A DNA stretch of 64,000 nucleotides from Bartonella florencae (GTDB lineage: Bacteria > Pseudomonadota > Alphaproteobacteria > Rhizobiales > Rhizobiaceae), in NCBI RefSeq assembly GCF_000312525.1, contig NZ_HE997452.1, positions 290,519 through 354,518 of the forward strand. Reading direction: 5' to 3'. Below, in pieces: positions 31,282-40,204 of the stretch (position 1 is its first letter; every line of letters begins with the position of its first letter). The notes beneath the pieces were generated by a model. That model had not been told where the DNA came from, searched no databases, and worked only from the letters and a program-made list of their open reading frames with translations. The position numbers and the translations under genes are program-made.

Positions 31282-32379
31282 TCATGAAAGACTTGTCTGA
31301 TAATCATTGTAGTTAAATTGACGTTGAAGCGTTAATGTTCCATCAAGTTCTTTGATAACAATGGCAGGCATTGCAACGCCATTAAACCAATTCTTCTTAA
31401 CCATTGTATAGCCTGCTGCATCCTGAAAAGATAGCCTATCTCCTATTTTAAGAGGTTTGGGAAATTGAAATGTTCCAAAAATATCACCAGCAAGACAAGA
31501 TTTTCCGCAAACCATAATTTCGTATGGCCCTTGATTTGGTTCTAATTTGGCATTTTCGCGATAAATGAGAAGATCAAGCATATGAGCTTCAATGGAACTA
31601 TCAACAATAGCGAGTTTTTTTTCATTATATAATGTATCGAGAACACTGACTTCTAGTGTGGTGCTTTTTGTTATAGAAGCTTCTCCTGGTTCTAAAAAAA
31701 TGGTGACACCGTGGGTTTCTGAAAAGTGTTTTAAGCGTTCTGCAAAAGCTTCTAGAGGATAATTTTCAGCTGTAAAATGAATTCCCCCACCAAGGCTTAT
31801 CCAATCAACAGCAGAGAAAAGTTCTGCAAATTCTTTTTCCGTGTAATTTAGCATTTGGTTAAAAAGATTAAAATCAGCATTTTCGCAATTGTTATGAATC
31901 ATTAAGCCGTTGATAAGGGGCAGGACTTCTTTAATGGCGCTTTGATTGGTTTCTCCTAAGCGACTAAAAGGGCGAGAGGGATTGGCTAGATCAAAATGAG
32001 AGGCACTGATGCCTGGATTTAACCTTAGACCTCGTTGAATGTTTTTGGTTGCATCAGCAAAACGTTGAAGTTGTTGGATGGAATTAAAAATAATTTTATC
32101 TGCGTAGCTACAAGCTTCATCAATTTCGTGATCAGCCCAAGCAACTGAATAGGCATGGGTTTCTTTGCCGAATTTTTCTCTTCCCAAACGCAGTTCATAA
32201 AGGGATGATGAGGTGGTTCCATCCATGAATTCAGACATGAAATCAAAAACACTCCACGTGGCAAAACATTTCAAAGCAAGCAAAACTTTCGCTCCAGATA
32301 TTTCACGTAAACGAGTGATAACTTGCATATTCTTTATGAGCTTAGATTTATCTATGAGGTAATAGGGGGTTCTTATCAT
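31282..32379 (-). CDS. nspC: carboxynorspermidine/carboxyspermidine decarboxylase
   Basis: This 365-residue PLP enzyme of the alanine-racemase fold decarboxylates carboxyspermidine to spermidine. The N-terminus has PYYLIDKSKLIKN and the PLP-lysine segment VLLALKCFATWS. GGGIHFTAENYPLEAF and the catalytic-cysteine region MVCGKSCLAGD follow. The start is 58 nt before the dehydrogenase gene in the same direction. Together they form the S-adenosylmethionine-independent spermidine route common in alphaproteobacteria. Confidence 0.92.
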   Translation of the reverse strand: MIRTPYYLIDKSKLIKNMQVITRLREISGAKVLLALKCFATWSVFDFMSEFMDGTTSSSLYELRLGREKFGKETHAYSVAWADHEIDEACSYADKIIFNSIQQLQRFADATKNIQRGLRLNPGISASHFDLANPSRPFSRLGETNQSAIKEVLPLINGLMIHNNCENADFNLFNQMLNYTEKEFAELFSAVDWISLGGGIHFTAENYPLEAFAERLKHFSETHGVTIFLEPGEASITKSTTLEVSVLDTLYNEKKLAIVDSSIEAHMLDLLIYRENAKLEPNQGPYEIMVCGKSCLAGDIFGTFQFPKPLKIGDRLSFQDAAGYTMVKKNWFNGVAMPAIVIKELDGTLTLQRQFNYNDYQTSLS

Positions 32380-32535
32380 TGCTTACTCATTCTCTTTTGA
32401 AGGATCTTATTCTTGAGATCAACGTTTAGTACAAAGAGCAACAGAATATCTCAAGAAAAAAGAATCTGTTTTTGTTTAGCGGTAGAAAGATTTTCTAGAG
32501 TTGCTTTTTGTTTTTGTTATTTTGAGATTTGCGTT

Positions 32536-33024
32536 ATGCGTATGAAAAAAAAATTATATTATGTCTTAGCTTTTTTAGTTTTTGGTAGTTTTTTCATTAT
32601 AACCACCAATATTATTCATTTGGCAAAAAATAACAGCGATGTCGAAGCTAAAATGGCTCCTTTGACTTTTGTTCAGGAGGGGTTGCAGCCGTTGGTTTTT
32701 ACAGGGCGTAGAGAACTTAATGGTTTTAAGGGATACCGTAATTACCGACATGGTTATCATAAATATAAAGATAATTGGTGGTATCCTGAAGCCGCCTTTG
32801 TTGCGTTAACACATCTAAACACGGAACACCCTCCATTAAAAGCTGTATCAGATGTGAAAAGCACACTTTTAATTTCTTCTTTAGAAAAACAAGAGCCTTG
32901 GATGCTTAGACAACATATTGAATCTTGTCTGGTGCGTTATCGCTCTTATAATAAAAATGATAACAGTTATCAGCCTTTTTATGGTCCTCGTAAGCCCTGT
33001 TTTTCGCGCTTTTTTAAAGGGTAG
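32536..33024 (+). CDS. membrane-anchored BA14K-like protein
   Basis: This 162-residue product starts MRMKKKLYYVLAFLVFG and has one N-terminal transmembrane or uncleaved signal segment. A basic, Tyr-rich middle (GYRNYRHGYHKYKDNWWYP) follows. The C-terminus HIESCLVRYRSYNKNDNSY leading to YGPRKPC resembles the BA14K repeat motif (C..RYRSYD...Y....R..C) of Brucella and Bartonella immunoreactive surface proteins. ATG at 32536 is preferred over in-frame upstream codons because it begins at the basic N-region of the signal. The function is unknown. Confidence 0.7.
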   Translation: MRMKKKLYYVLAFLVFGSFFIITTNIIHLAKNNSDVEAKMAPLTFVQEGLQPLVFTGRRELNGFKGYRNYRHGYHKYKDNWWYPEAAFVALTHLNTEHPPLKAVSDVKSTLLISSLEKQEPWMLRQHIESCLVRYRSYNKNDNSYQPFYGPRKPCFSRFFKG

Positions 33025-33261
33025 AATTTATTAAATGTAGAAAATTTTCTATCAGCTCTTGTCGTTCTCATTCCAGTTCTTAGAATAAAAAGAGGATTTG
33101 TATGCTGGATGTTTTTTAACGCAACAGTTGTTTTTTTTAAATTAAAATACTTTTAAGTTTTATTAAATCTTATTATCGTTAAGTGCAGGATGAGGGGATG
33201 ACAATGTAAATTTTTATTTTGTCTATGACAAAATATTTAAAGACAGAATGGAGCTTGAAGA

Positions 33262-36183
33262 ATGACAATACGGGAAGCAATGTTGATATTGCTTGTTTTG
33301 CTTCCCTTTGGCGGGAGTGCAGTTGTTGGTTTTTTTCGTGCGACAGCAAAAAATAATGAAGCATGGTTTGCTGGGATTATTGCACTTTTCACGCTTCTTT
33401 TTACAATAACACTTTATCCAGCAGTTCACGGAAATCGTGTCGTGCGTTTAGATATTTCTTGGCTTTCAGAGTGGGGTGTTGATTTTATCCTGCGTATGGA
33501 TGGCTTGTCGTGGCTTTTTTGTTTGCTCATTACAGGAATTGGGCTGCTTGTCGTTGTTTATGCCCGTTATTATATGGATCCCGCAGATTCTGTACCACGA
33601 TTTTTTTCTTTTTTCCTAGCCTTTATGGGCTCAATGACAGGGATTGTTTTATCAGGTAATCTGGTGTTTTTGGTTGTTTTCTGGGAACTTACCAGTATTT
33701 TTTCTTTTTTGTTGATTGGTTATTGGTATCATAATGCAAGTGCGCGTGAAGGGGCGCGTATGGCTTTAACAATTACAGGTTTTGGTGGTTTTGCCCTTTT
33801 TATTGGGGTTTTATTGATTGGGTATATCGTTGGTAGTTTTGATCTGGATAAAATTTTACAGTCTGGAGATGTGATCCGTTCAAGTTCACTTTATATCCCT
33901 GCCCTTATTTGTATTTTGTTGGGAGGACTAACGAAAAGCGCACAGTTTCCTTTTCATTTTTGGTTGCCTAATGCGATGGCAGCTCCAACACCTGTATCGG
34001 CTTATTTGCATTCGGCAACAATGGTAAAAGCTGGGTTATTTTTGCTGGTTCGTTTATGGCCCGTGCTCTCTGGGACAGAGTCTTGGTTTTGGATGCTCGG
34101 CCTTTCAGGACTCTCAACACTTCTTCTTGGGGCTTATTGTTCTATGTTTCAGCAAGATTTAAAGGGATTGCTTGCTTATTCAACGATTAGTCATCTTGGA
34201 TTGATTACGACACTTTTAAGCCTTGGGAGTCCTCTTGCATGTGTTGCAGCGATTTTTCATATGGCCAATCATGCTACTTTTAAAGCTTCTTTATTTATGG
34301 CTGCTGGCATTATTGATCACGAAACGGGAACACGTGATATGCGTAAGCTGACAGGTCTTTATCGCTCTATGCCGATTACAGCGACTCTTGCTTTAGTAGC
34401 AAGTGCCGCGATGGCTGGTGTTCCTTTGCTCAATGGTTTTTTATCAAAAGAAATGTTTTTTGCTGAAGCTGTTGAAAGGCATATGGAATCATGGCTTGAT
34501 TGGATCGCTCCTTATATAGCAACGCTTGCTAGCTTGTTTAGTGTGACCTATTCTATACGCTTTATTCATGGTGTCTTTTGGGGACCAAAACCTCATAAAT
34601 TACCTAAAACTCCGCATGAACCACCCCATTTTATGCGTTTACCTATAGAACTTTTGGTGTTTGTTTGTTTGGCCGTTGGTATTTTTCCTAATTTAACAAT
34701 TGGGTCTATTTTAGATAATGCTGTTGTGTCTGTTTTAGGACCTATGACGATTTCTTATAGCTTGGCTGTTTGGCATGGGATTAATACGCCATTAATGATG
34801 AGTTTGGTGGCTTTATTTGGGGGGAGCTTGCTCTATATTGCTGGGCGGCGTTATTTTTTATCTTGTGATGATGGTGCGCCTTTTTTTCGTCATTTGAAAG
34901 GACTGCGTATTTTTGAACGTATTCTTGTGATTATTTCTTGGAAATGGGCGCGTGCGGTGGAGGCTGTTTTGTCAACACGCCGTTTGCAAATCCAGTTGCA
35001 CTGGATTTTTGCTGTGTGTTTTATTTTTGTTGGTCTTTTGCTTTGGCGTGATGGTTTCATTGCTCTGGGACGGTTACCGCTTTTTCCACTTGATATGCCT
35101 TTTCTCGCGCTTTGGTTGGTCGGTGGATTGTGCGCGCTTTTAGTCGCTTGGCAAGCAAAGTTTCATCGTCTTGCATCACTCATGCTTTTGGGGGGAGCAG
35201 GACTGATGACGTGTGCAACCTTTTTATGGCTTTCTGCGCCCGATTTGGCTATAACGCAATTGGTTGTTGAAGTGGTGACAACTGTTTTATTATTGCTTGG
35301 TTTGCGTTGGTTGCCTAAGCGTGTGTATAATTCTGCTCCAATGTCTGTTCGTTTCGGGGTGCGTTTACGTCGCGCTCGTGATTTCATCATAGCAATTATA
35401 GGAGGCGCTGGTGTTGCGTGGCTCTCTTTTGCGATGATGACACGTCCTCAAGAGACAACAGTTTCTAATTTTTTTCTGAAAAATGCTTATTCTGGTGCTG
35501 GTGGTCGCAATGTTGTGAACGTATTGTTGGTTGATTTCCGCGGTTTTGATACGATGGGAGAAGTTGTTGTTTTGGGGGTTGTTTCGTTGACTGTTTTTGC
35601 TCTTTTGCGTCGATTCCGCCCTGCTCCTGAAAGTATTGATGCGCCGTTTCAACAACGTGTTCAGAAAGCTTTTGATAAAGTACAGCCGGATCGAAATGTG
35701 GGGGATACAGTGTTGAATTATCTGGATATCCCTTCTGTTATTATGGGGTGGCTCTTTTCTGTTATTATTGCTTTTTCTTTTTATTTATTCGTGCGAGGGC
35801 ATGATCTTCCAGGAGGGGGATTTGTTGGTGGGGTGACTTTAGCTATAGGCTTTATTTTGCAGTATCTTGCACGGGATATTCGTTGGGTGGAAAATCATTT
35901 AAAAGTTTTGCCTTTACGCTGGATGGGCTTTGGCTTATTGCTATCGGTTGTAACGGGAACAGGGGCTTTGTTTTTTGGGTATCCTTTTTTAACATCATTT
36001 TTCCAATATATTCATGTGCCATTGATTGGAAAGGTTCCTATAGCATCTGCCTTTTTGTTTGATTTTGGTGTGTTTTCTCTTGTGTTGGGAGCAACGATTC
36101 TCATTTTAATTGCACTGGCACATCAATCAATACGGAGTTACCGAATCGGTAAAAAACCTGCTTTAAAAGGGAAGGAAAATTAA
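33262..36183 (+). CDS. mrpA: Mrp/Pha Na+(K+)/H+ antiporter subunit A fused to B
   Basis: This 973-residue membrane protein is the largest subunit of the Mrp-type cation/proton antiporter. The N-terminal 500 or so residues are NuoL-like, with LTSIFSFLLIGYW and TPVSAYLHSATMVKAGLFLL. A DUF4040-like part follows. The last 160 or so residues (from about LNYLDIPSVIMGWLFSV) match MnhB, with GHDLPGGGFVGGVTLAIGF. This fused AB form is known from rhizobial Pha systems. The stop overlaps the mnhC start as TAATG, and the six-gene operon is tightly coupled. Confidence 0.92.
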   Translation: MTIREAMLILLVLLPFGGSAVVGFFRATAKNNEAWFAGIIALFTLLFTITLYPAVHGNRVVRLDISWLSEWGVDFILRMDGLSWLFCLLITGIGLLVVVYARYYMDPADSVPRFFSFFLAFMGSMTGIVLSGNLVFLVVFWELTSIFSFLLIGYWYHNASAREGARMALTITGFGGFALFIGVLLIGYIVGSFDLDKILQSGDVIRSSSLYIPALICILLGGLTKSAQFPFHFWLPNAMAAPTPVSAYLHSATMVKAGLFLLVRLWPVLSGTESWFWMLGLSGLSTLLLGAYCSMFQQDLKGLLAYSTISHLGLITTLLSLGSPLACVAAIFHMANHATFKASLFMAAGIIDHETGTRDMRKLTGLYRSMPITATLALVASAAMAGVPLLNGFLSKEMFFAEAVERHMESWLDWIAPYIATLASLFSVTYSIRFIHGVFWGPKPHKLPKTPHEPPHFMRLPIELLVFVCLAVGIFPNLTIGSILDNAVVSVLGPMTISYSLAVWHGINTPLMMSLVALFGGSLLYIAGRRYFLSCDDGAPFFRHLKGLRIFERILVIISWKWARAVEAVLSTRRLQIQLHWIFAVCFIFVGLLLWRDGFIALGRLPLFPLDMPFLALWLVGGLCALLVAWQAKFHRLASLMLLGGAGLMTCATFLWLSAPDLAITQLVVEVVTTVLLLLGLRWLPKRVYNSAPMSVRFGVRLRRARDFIIAIIGGAGVAWLSFAMMTRPQETTVSNFFLKNAYSGAGGRNVVNVLLVDFRGFDTMGEVVVLGVVSLTVFALLRRFRPAPESIDAPFQQRVQKAFDKVQPDRNVGDTVLNYLDIPSVIMGWLFSVIIAFSFYLFVRGHDLPGGGFVGGVTLAIGFILQYLARDIRWVENHLKVLPLRWMGFGLLLSVVTGTGALFFGYPFLTSFFQYIHVPLIGKVPIASAFLFDFGVFSLVLGATILILIALAHQSIRSYRIGKKPALKGKEN

Positions 36184-36524
36184 TGGAAATTATTCTTTCT
36201 TTGGCTATTGGTGTTCTTGTCGGATCTGGAATTTGGCTCATTTTGCGTCCCAGAACTTTTCAGGTTATTCTTGGTTTGTCTTTGATATCTTATGGTGTCA
36301 ATCTTTTCATATTTGCAATGAGTAGACCACGGAGTAATGCAGCGCCAATCGTTGATCCTACGATGGTGGTCAATCCGGCGAATTATGTTGATCCTCTTCC
36401 ACAGGCTTTGGTTTTAACTTCTATTGTGATCGGTTTTGCAACGACAGCTTTATTTTTGGTTATCTTGTTGGTTTCACGAGGTTTAACAGGTTCAGATCAC
36501 GTTGATGGACGTGAGGTACAGTGA
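36183..36524 (+). CDS. mnhC: Mrp antiporter subunit C
   Basis: A 113-residue, three-helix NuoK-like protein with IWLILRPRTFQVILGLSLIS and SYGVNLFIFAMSR. The DPLPQALVLTSIVIGFATTA motif is the MnhC/NuoK signature. It overlaps its neighbours as TAATG at the start and TGATG at the end. Confidence 0.92.
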   Translation: MEIILSLAIGVLVGSGIWLILRPRTFQVILGLSLISYGVNLFIFAMSRPRSNAAPIVDPTMVVNPANYVDPLPQALVLTSIVIGFATTALFLVILLVSRGLTGSDHVDGREVQ

Positions 36525-38143
36525 TGGAAGCTTATGCGCATCATCTTCTTATCTTACCAATTCTTTTGCCGTTAAGTACTGGAGCTCTTCTTCTTTTCTA
36601 TGATGAACGCCGTTCAAAACTGAAATCACTCATAAGTATTTTTTCTGCCGCATTGTTAGTTGTCATTGCTGTTTTATTGGTGATGCATGCTCTTGAAGTT
36701 GCACCAGCTGTGGATGTTTATCGGCTTGGTAATTGGCCTTCTCCTTTTGGTATTGTTTTGGTGCTCGATCGCTTAAGTGCTATGATGCTTTTGCTTTCTA
36801 GCTTGTTGATCAGCGCGGCATTGGTTTTTGCACGGGCACATTGGTATAAAGCGGGTCCTCATTTTCAGTCATTGATGCAATTTTTCATGGTTGGAATAAA
36901 CGGCGCTTTTTTAACAGGTGATTTATTTAATTTATTTGTGTTTTTTGAAGTGATGTTAACAGCTTCTTATGGCCTTGCGTTGCATGGTTCTGGTCCATTA
37001 CGTGTGCGCGCTGGGTTGCATTATGTTGTGATTAATCTGGTTGCTTCGTTGTTTTTTCTCGTTGGTGCGGCGCTCATTTATGGAATCGTAGGTACCCTCA
37101 ATATGGCTGATTTGGCCGTAAAAATAAAACAGATAGCCTCTAGCGATATGACTTTATTCGAAATAGGGGCTACGCTTTTGGGAATTGCTTTCTTAATTAA
37201 AGCAGGGATGTGGCCATTGAATTTTTGGTTGATGCCAACTTATAGTGCAGCAGTAGCGCCTGTTGGAGCTTCTTTTGCACTTTTAAGTAAAGTCGGTATT
37301 TATATTATTTTACGTTTAACATTGTTATGGTTTGGACCAGAAAGTGGACATTTTAGCTATTTTGGTCATGTGATTTTGTTTTACGGTGGGCTTGCTACCA
37401 TGACTTTTGGTTTTATTGGGGTGTTGGCAAGCCAAGTCTTGGTACGTTTGGCAGCTTATAGTGTTTTGGTCTCTTCTGGGACATTGTTAACAGCAATCGG
37501 GATCGGTAATACAGCACTGATCGCAGGTGCACTCTTTTATATTGTTTCCTCAACTTTGGCACTGGGTGCTTTTTTTCTTTTGGTGGAATTGGTTGAACGC
37601 TGTCAAGATGTGGCAGCCAATGTTTTGACAGTGACAATGGAAGTCTATGGGGACGATGAAGAGGAGGAAGAAGATGAGGTAGGGACTTATTTACCGGTAA
37701 CTTTGGCAATTCTTGGAGCTTGTTTTGGCCTTTGTGCACTTTTGATTATTGGTTTGCCTCCTTTTTCTGGTTTTGTTGCTAAATTTATGATGTTTGTGGC
37801 ACTTTTAAACCATAGTAAAGAAAATATTTCTACCTCTCTACCCATTTATCACGTTTGGCTTTTTATTATTTTTGTCACTCTCTCTGGTTTTGCTGCTTTG
37901 ATTGCGATGACACGAACGGGCATTCGAACTTTTTGGGTGTCTCTTGAAGGGAAAATTCCACGGGTGCAGGTGATTGAATTTGCCCCTGTTGCCGTTCTGC
38001 TTGCTTTGTGTTTTCTTATTACAATTGTTGCTGATCCTGTTAGTCGTTATATGTTTGAAACAGCCAAGACTTTGTATGAGCCTCAAAATTATATTGGCAG
38101 CGTTTTAGATGATGTATCTCTTGAAAATAGGGGGATTCATTAG
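36524..38143 (+). CDS. mnhD: Mrp antiporter subunit D
   Basis: This 539-residue NuoN/NuoM-like subunit has about 14 hydrophobic segments. GDLFNLFVFFEVMLTASYGL and the lysine-bearing FLIKAGMWPLNFWLMPTYSA are typical proton-channel elements. ATG at 36524 overlaps the mnhC TGA, and GAGG lies 7 nt upstream, better spaced than for the GTG at 36521. An unusual acidic loop (DDEEEEEDE) interrupts the region near residue 385. The gene is intact and coupled to mnhE. Confidence 0.92.
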   Translation: MEAYAHHLLILPILLPLSTGALLLFYDERRSKLKSLISIFSAALLVVIAVLLVMHALEVAPAVDVYRLGNWPSPFGIVLVLDRLSAMMLLLSSLLISAALVFARAHWYKAGPHFQSLMQFFMVGINGAFLTGDLFNLFVFFEVMLTASYGLALHGSGPLRVRAGLHYVVINLVASLFFLVGAALIYGIVGTLNMADLAVKIKQIASSDMTLFEIGATLLGIAFLIKAGMWPLNFWLMPTYSAAVAPVGASFALLSKVGIYIILRLTLLWFGPESGHFSYFGHVILFYGGLATMTFGFIGVLASQVLVRLAAYSVLVSSGTLLTAIGIGNTALIAGALFYIVSSTLALGAFFLLVELVERCQDVAANVLTVTMEVYGDDEEEEEDEVGTYLPVTLAILGACFGLCALLIIGLPPFSGFVAKFMMFVALLNHSKENISTSLPIYHVWLFIIFVTLSGFAALIAMTRTGIRTFWVSLEGKIPRVQVIEFAPVAVLLALCFLITIVADPVSRYMFETAKTLYEPQNYIGSVLDDVSLENRGIH

Positions 38144-38625
38144 TGAAATATTGTTATTTTTTCCCTTTTTCTAGCGCGGCAATTATTTTTATGTGGCTGA
38201 TCTTAAATGGCTTTAGTTTCGGTCAATTGCTTTTGGGGATTATTGTTGCTTTGTTTGGGGGCTGGGTGATGCGGCTTTTTGAACCGGAAAAGATAACTAT
38301 TAAAAGTTGGAGTGCCATTTTTCAGCTGTTTTTTCATGTGTTTATTGATTCTATTATTTCAAATGTTTCTGTGGCTTGCTTGGTTTTAACCAAAAGATTT
38401 CGAAAACAGCAGTCTGGTTTTATTGTGGTGCCCATTTCGCTTGAAAGTCGCACGGCTTTAGCTATTTTGGCATGTATTATTTCAGCAACTCCAGGGACTG
38501 TTTGGATTGCCTATAATAGAAAGAATAAAGAACTTTTACTTCATGTCTTAAATTTTAAAAATGGATGTGATTACCAAGAATTGATCAAAAAACGCTATGA
38601 GAAATTACTTTTGGAGATTTTTTAA
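38143..38625 (+). CDS. mnhE: Mrp antiporter subunit E
   Basis: A 160-residue membrane protein of the MnhE family, starting at GTG and overlapping the mnhD TAG by 1 nt. Hydrophobic N-terminal segments are followed by the family region SARTALAILACIISATPGT-like LESRTALAILACIISATPGT and VHVLN-type LLHVLNF. The stop overlaps the mnhF ATG as TAATG. Confidence 0.9.
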   Translation: MKYCYFFPFSSAAIIFMWLILNGFSFGQLLLGIIVALFGGWVMRLFEPEKITIKSWSAIFQLFFHVFIDSIISNVSVACLVLTKRFRKQQSGFIVVPISLESRTALAILACIISATPGTVWIAYNRKNKELLLHVLNFKNGCDYQELIKKRYEKLLLEIF

Positions 38626-38906
38626 TGAGTATGGTGATCCTTTATTGGGGGCTTTATCTTTCACAGTTTTTTTTAAGTTTGGCAATGATTCTCGCACTGT
38701 TTCGGTTGATTCGTGGTCCACGAGCGCAAGATCGGATTGTGGGGTTGGATGCTCTTTATATAATCACTATTCTTTTATTTCTGACCTTTGATATCCGTTC
38801 AGGAACGACCATTTATTTTATGGCTGCTCTCGTTGTTGGCTTATTGGGTCCTGTCTCAAGTATTGCGTTGGCAAAATTTCTCATGCGGGGGGAGATTATT
38901 GAATGA
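38625..38906 (+). CDS. mnhF: Mrp antiporter subunit F
   Basis: A 93-residue, three-helix subunit with ALFRLIRGPRAQDRIVGLDAL, the MnhF/PhaF hallmark between the first two helices. It overlaps mnhE by 1 nt and mnhG by 4 nt (ATGA). Confidence 0.92.
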   Translation: MSMVILYWGLYLSQFFLSLAMILALFRLIRGPRAQDRIVGLDALYIITILLFLTFDIRSGTTIYFMAALVVGLLGPVSSIALAKFLMRGEIIE

Positions 38907-39313
38907 AGGATGATGTATCGCTTGTTGTTGCTATTGCTGTTACGGTGTTTTTGATATTAGGATCTGGTCTTACGTTGATTGGAATGATAGGATTGGTGCG
39001 TCTTCCCACTTTTTATAAGCGTTTACATATGCTTTCGTTGAGTACAAGTTGGGGCGCTGGGAGTATTCTTATTGCGTCGTTTCTTTATTCAACCTTTGTA
39101 GATCATCATTTTGTTTTTCATGAATTTTTGTTGGTGATTTTTTTACTTGCAACAATACCGGTTGCTTCTATGTTGGTATCACAAGCAGCGGCTTATCGAT
39201 ACTATTCAGAAAATGAATTAAAAAAACCGCTCGCTCTTTTATCACGTCAGATGGAAAAACAAACATCTACTTCCGACGAAATGTCAAGTGATACGAGCCA
39301 GAGCGATTTTTAA
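38903..39313 (+). CDS. mnhG: Mrp antiporter subunit G
   Basis: A 136-residue subunit with three hydrophobic segments and the MnhG signature GLVRLPTFYKRLHMLSLSTS. A polar C-terminal tail of about 30 residues, rich in Ser/Thr/Glu, extends beyond the membrane part. It closes the antiporter operon, and the convergent lysozyme-inhibitor genes follow. Confidence 0.9.
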   Translation: MKDDVSLVVAIAVTVFLILGSGLTLIGMIGLVRLPTFYKRLHMLSLSTSWGAGSILIASFLYSTFVDHHFVFHEFLLVIFLLATIPVASMLVSQAAAYRYYSENELKKPLALLSRQMEKQTSTSDEMSSDTSQSDF

Positions 39314-39329
39314 GATGCAATAAATTTTT

Positions 39330-39722
39330 TTATTCTGTTTTTTGTTCTTTTACGCAATGAATAGAATTTTTTTCTTCTGGATCATTCCTGAGATCATAAA
39401 ATGTGGCTTCATCTGCTTTTGACCACCATATATAGGGTCCTGCAACATATCGTGCTCCGGAAGCAGAAATGACATTGGAAGCAATGATGCGCTTTCCTTT
39501 CCATTTGAAATCAACAAGTGAAATGTTGCCAGCATTAAGATAGGTTGCTTCAACACGCTCTTTACTTGTGCCTGTCTCGCATTGATAGACAGCAACTGTT
39601 GTTGTTGGCTCTGGATCATCTGGGACCTCGATGACTAAAGAGCCAGCAAAGGCATTAAGTGAACCGAATAGCGGTAGGCTTAAAACAGCAAAAAATCCTA
39701 CAATAAAAGCAATTTTTTTCAT
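39330..39722 (-). CDS. MliC-like lysozyme inhibitor, secreted (copy 1)
   Basis: The 130-residue product has a signal peptide (MKKIAFIVGFFAVLSLPLFG to NAFA). Its domain of about 95 residues has the MliC pattern: VAVYQCETGTSKERVEATY, an ISLVDFKWKGKR strand, SGARYVAGPYIWWSKADEAT and a closing cysteine near the end. Such proteins block c-type lysozyme of the host. It starts 18 nt after the second copy. Periplasmic or surface location is inferred from the signal peptide, which lacks a convincing lipobox. Confidence 0.75.
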   Translation of the reverse strand: MKKIAFIVGFFAVLSLPLFGSLNAFAGSLVIEVPDDPEPTTTVAVYQCETGTSKERVEATYLNAGNISLVDFKWKGKRIIASNVISASGARYVAGPYIWWSKADEATFYDLRNDPEEKNSIHCVKEQKTE

Positions 39723-39739
39723 GGTATTTCCTCAGTTAT

Positions 39740-40165
39740 TTAAAATAATAACAGTGATTCATCTTTACAGTGGATGAGATTTTTTCCTTCTGGGTCTTGA
39801 AGAAGATCATGAAGTGTCACTTCATTGTTCGTCTTCCACCAGATATACTGGGCTCCTTCATATTCTTCTCCCGATGCATCGATGACATTAGTAGCGATGG
39901 CGCGGCCGTCTTTCCATTTAAAATCAACCTTAGCAGCGATGACCCGGTCGTCTTTCCATTTAAAATCAACCAACGAAATATTATCAGAGTTGTAATAAGT
40001 TGCTTTAACGCGTTCTTTATTTTCACCCATAACACATTGATAGGTTATGGTTTTTGTTTCTGGATTATCTGACACTTCAATGACTAAAGCAGTAGCTAAG
40101 GCACTGTTGACATTGAAAAATAACAAAAAGGAAAAAAATCCTAAAATTTGTAGAGTTTTTTTCAT
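39740..40165 (-). CDS. MliC-like lysozyme inhibitor, secreted (copy 2, internal duplication)
   Basis: This 141-residue paralogue of the downstream gene has a signal peptide ending near NSALA. It shares the pattern TITYQCVMGENKERVKATYY, SLVDFKWK and SGEEYEGAQYIWWKTNNE. It differs by a tandem repeat of 14 residues, VDFKWKDDRVIAAK then VDFKWKDGRAIATN, encoded by two 42-nt units at 39887-39970. The insertion lengthens one strand-loop of the MliC fold. Whether it still inhibits lysozyme cannot be told from sequence. Confidence 0.75.
   Translation of the reverse strand: MKKTLQILGFFSFLLFFNVNSALATALVIEVSDNPETKTITYQCVMGENKERVKATYYNSDNISLVDFKWKDDRVIAAKVDFKWKDGRAIATNVIDASGEEYEGAQYIWWKTNNEVTLHDLLQDPEGKNLIHCKDESLLLF
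39887..39970 (-). repeat. 42-nt tandem duplication inside the MliC-like gene
   Basis: Two adjacent 42-nt units (39929-39970 and 39887-39928) share long identical blocks such as GTCTTTCCATTTAAAATCAA on the plus strand. They keep frame and add 14 residues. Confidence 0.85.
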
Positions 40166-40204
40166 AATGCTTTCCTATACGAAGAGTAATTTGTCTTTAT
40201 GTGA

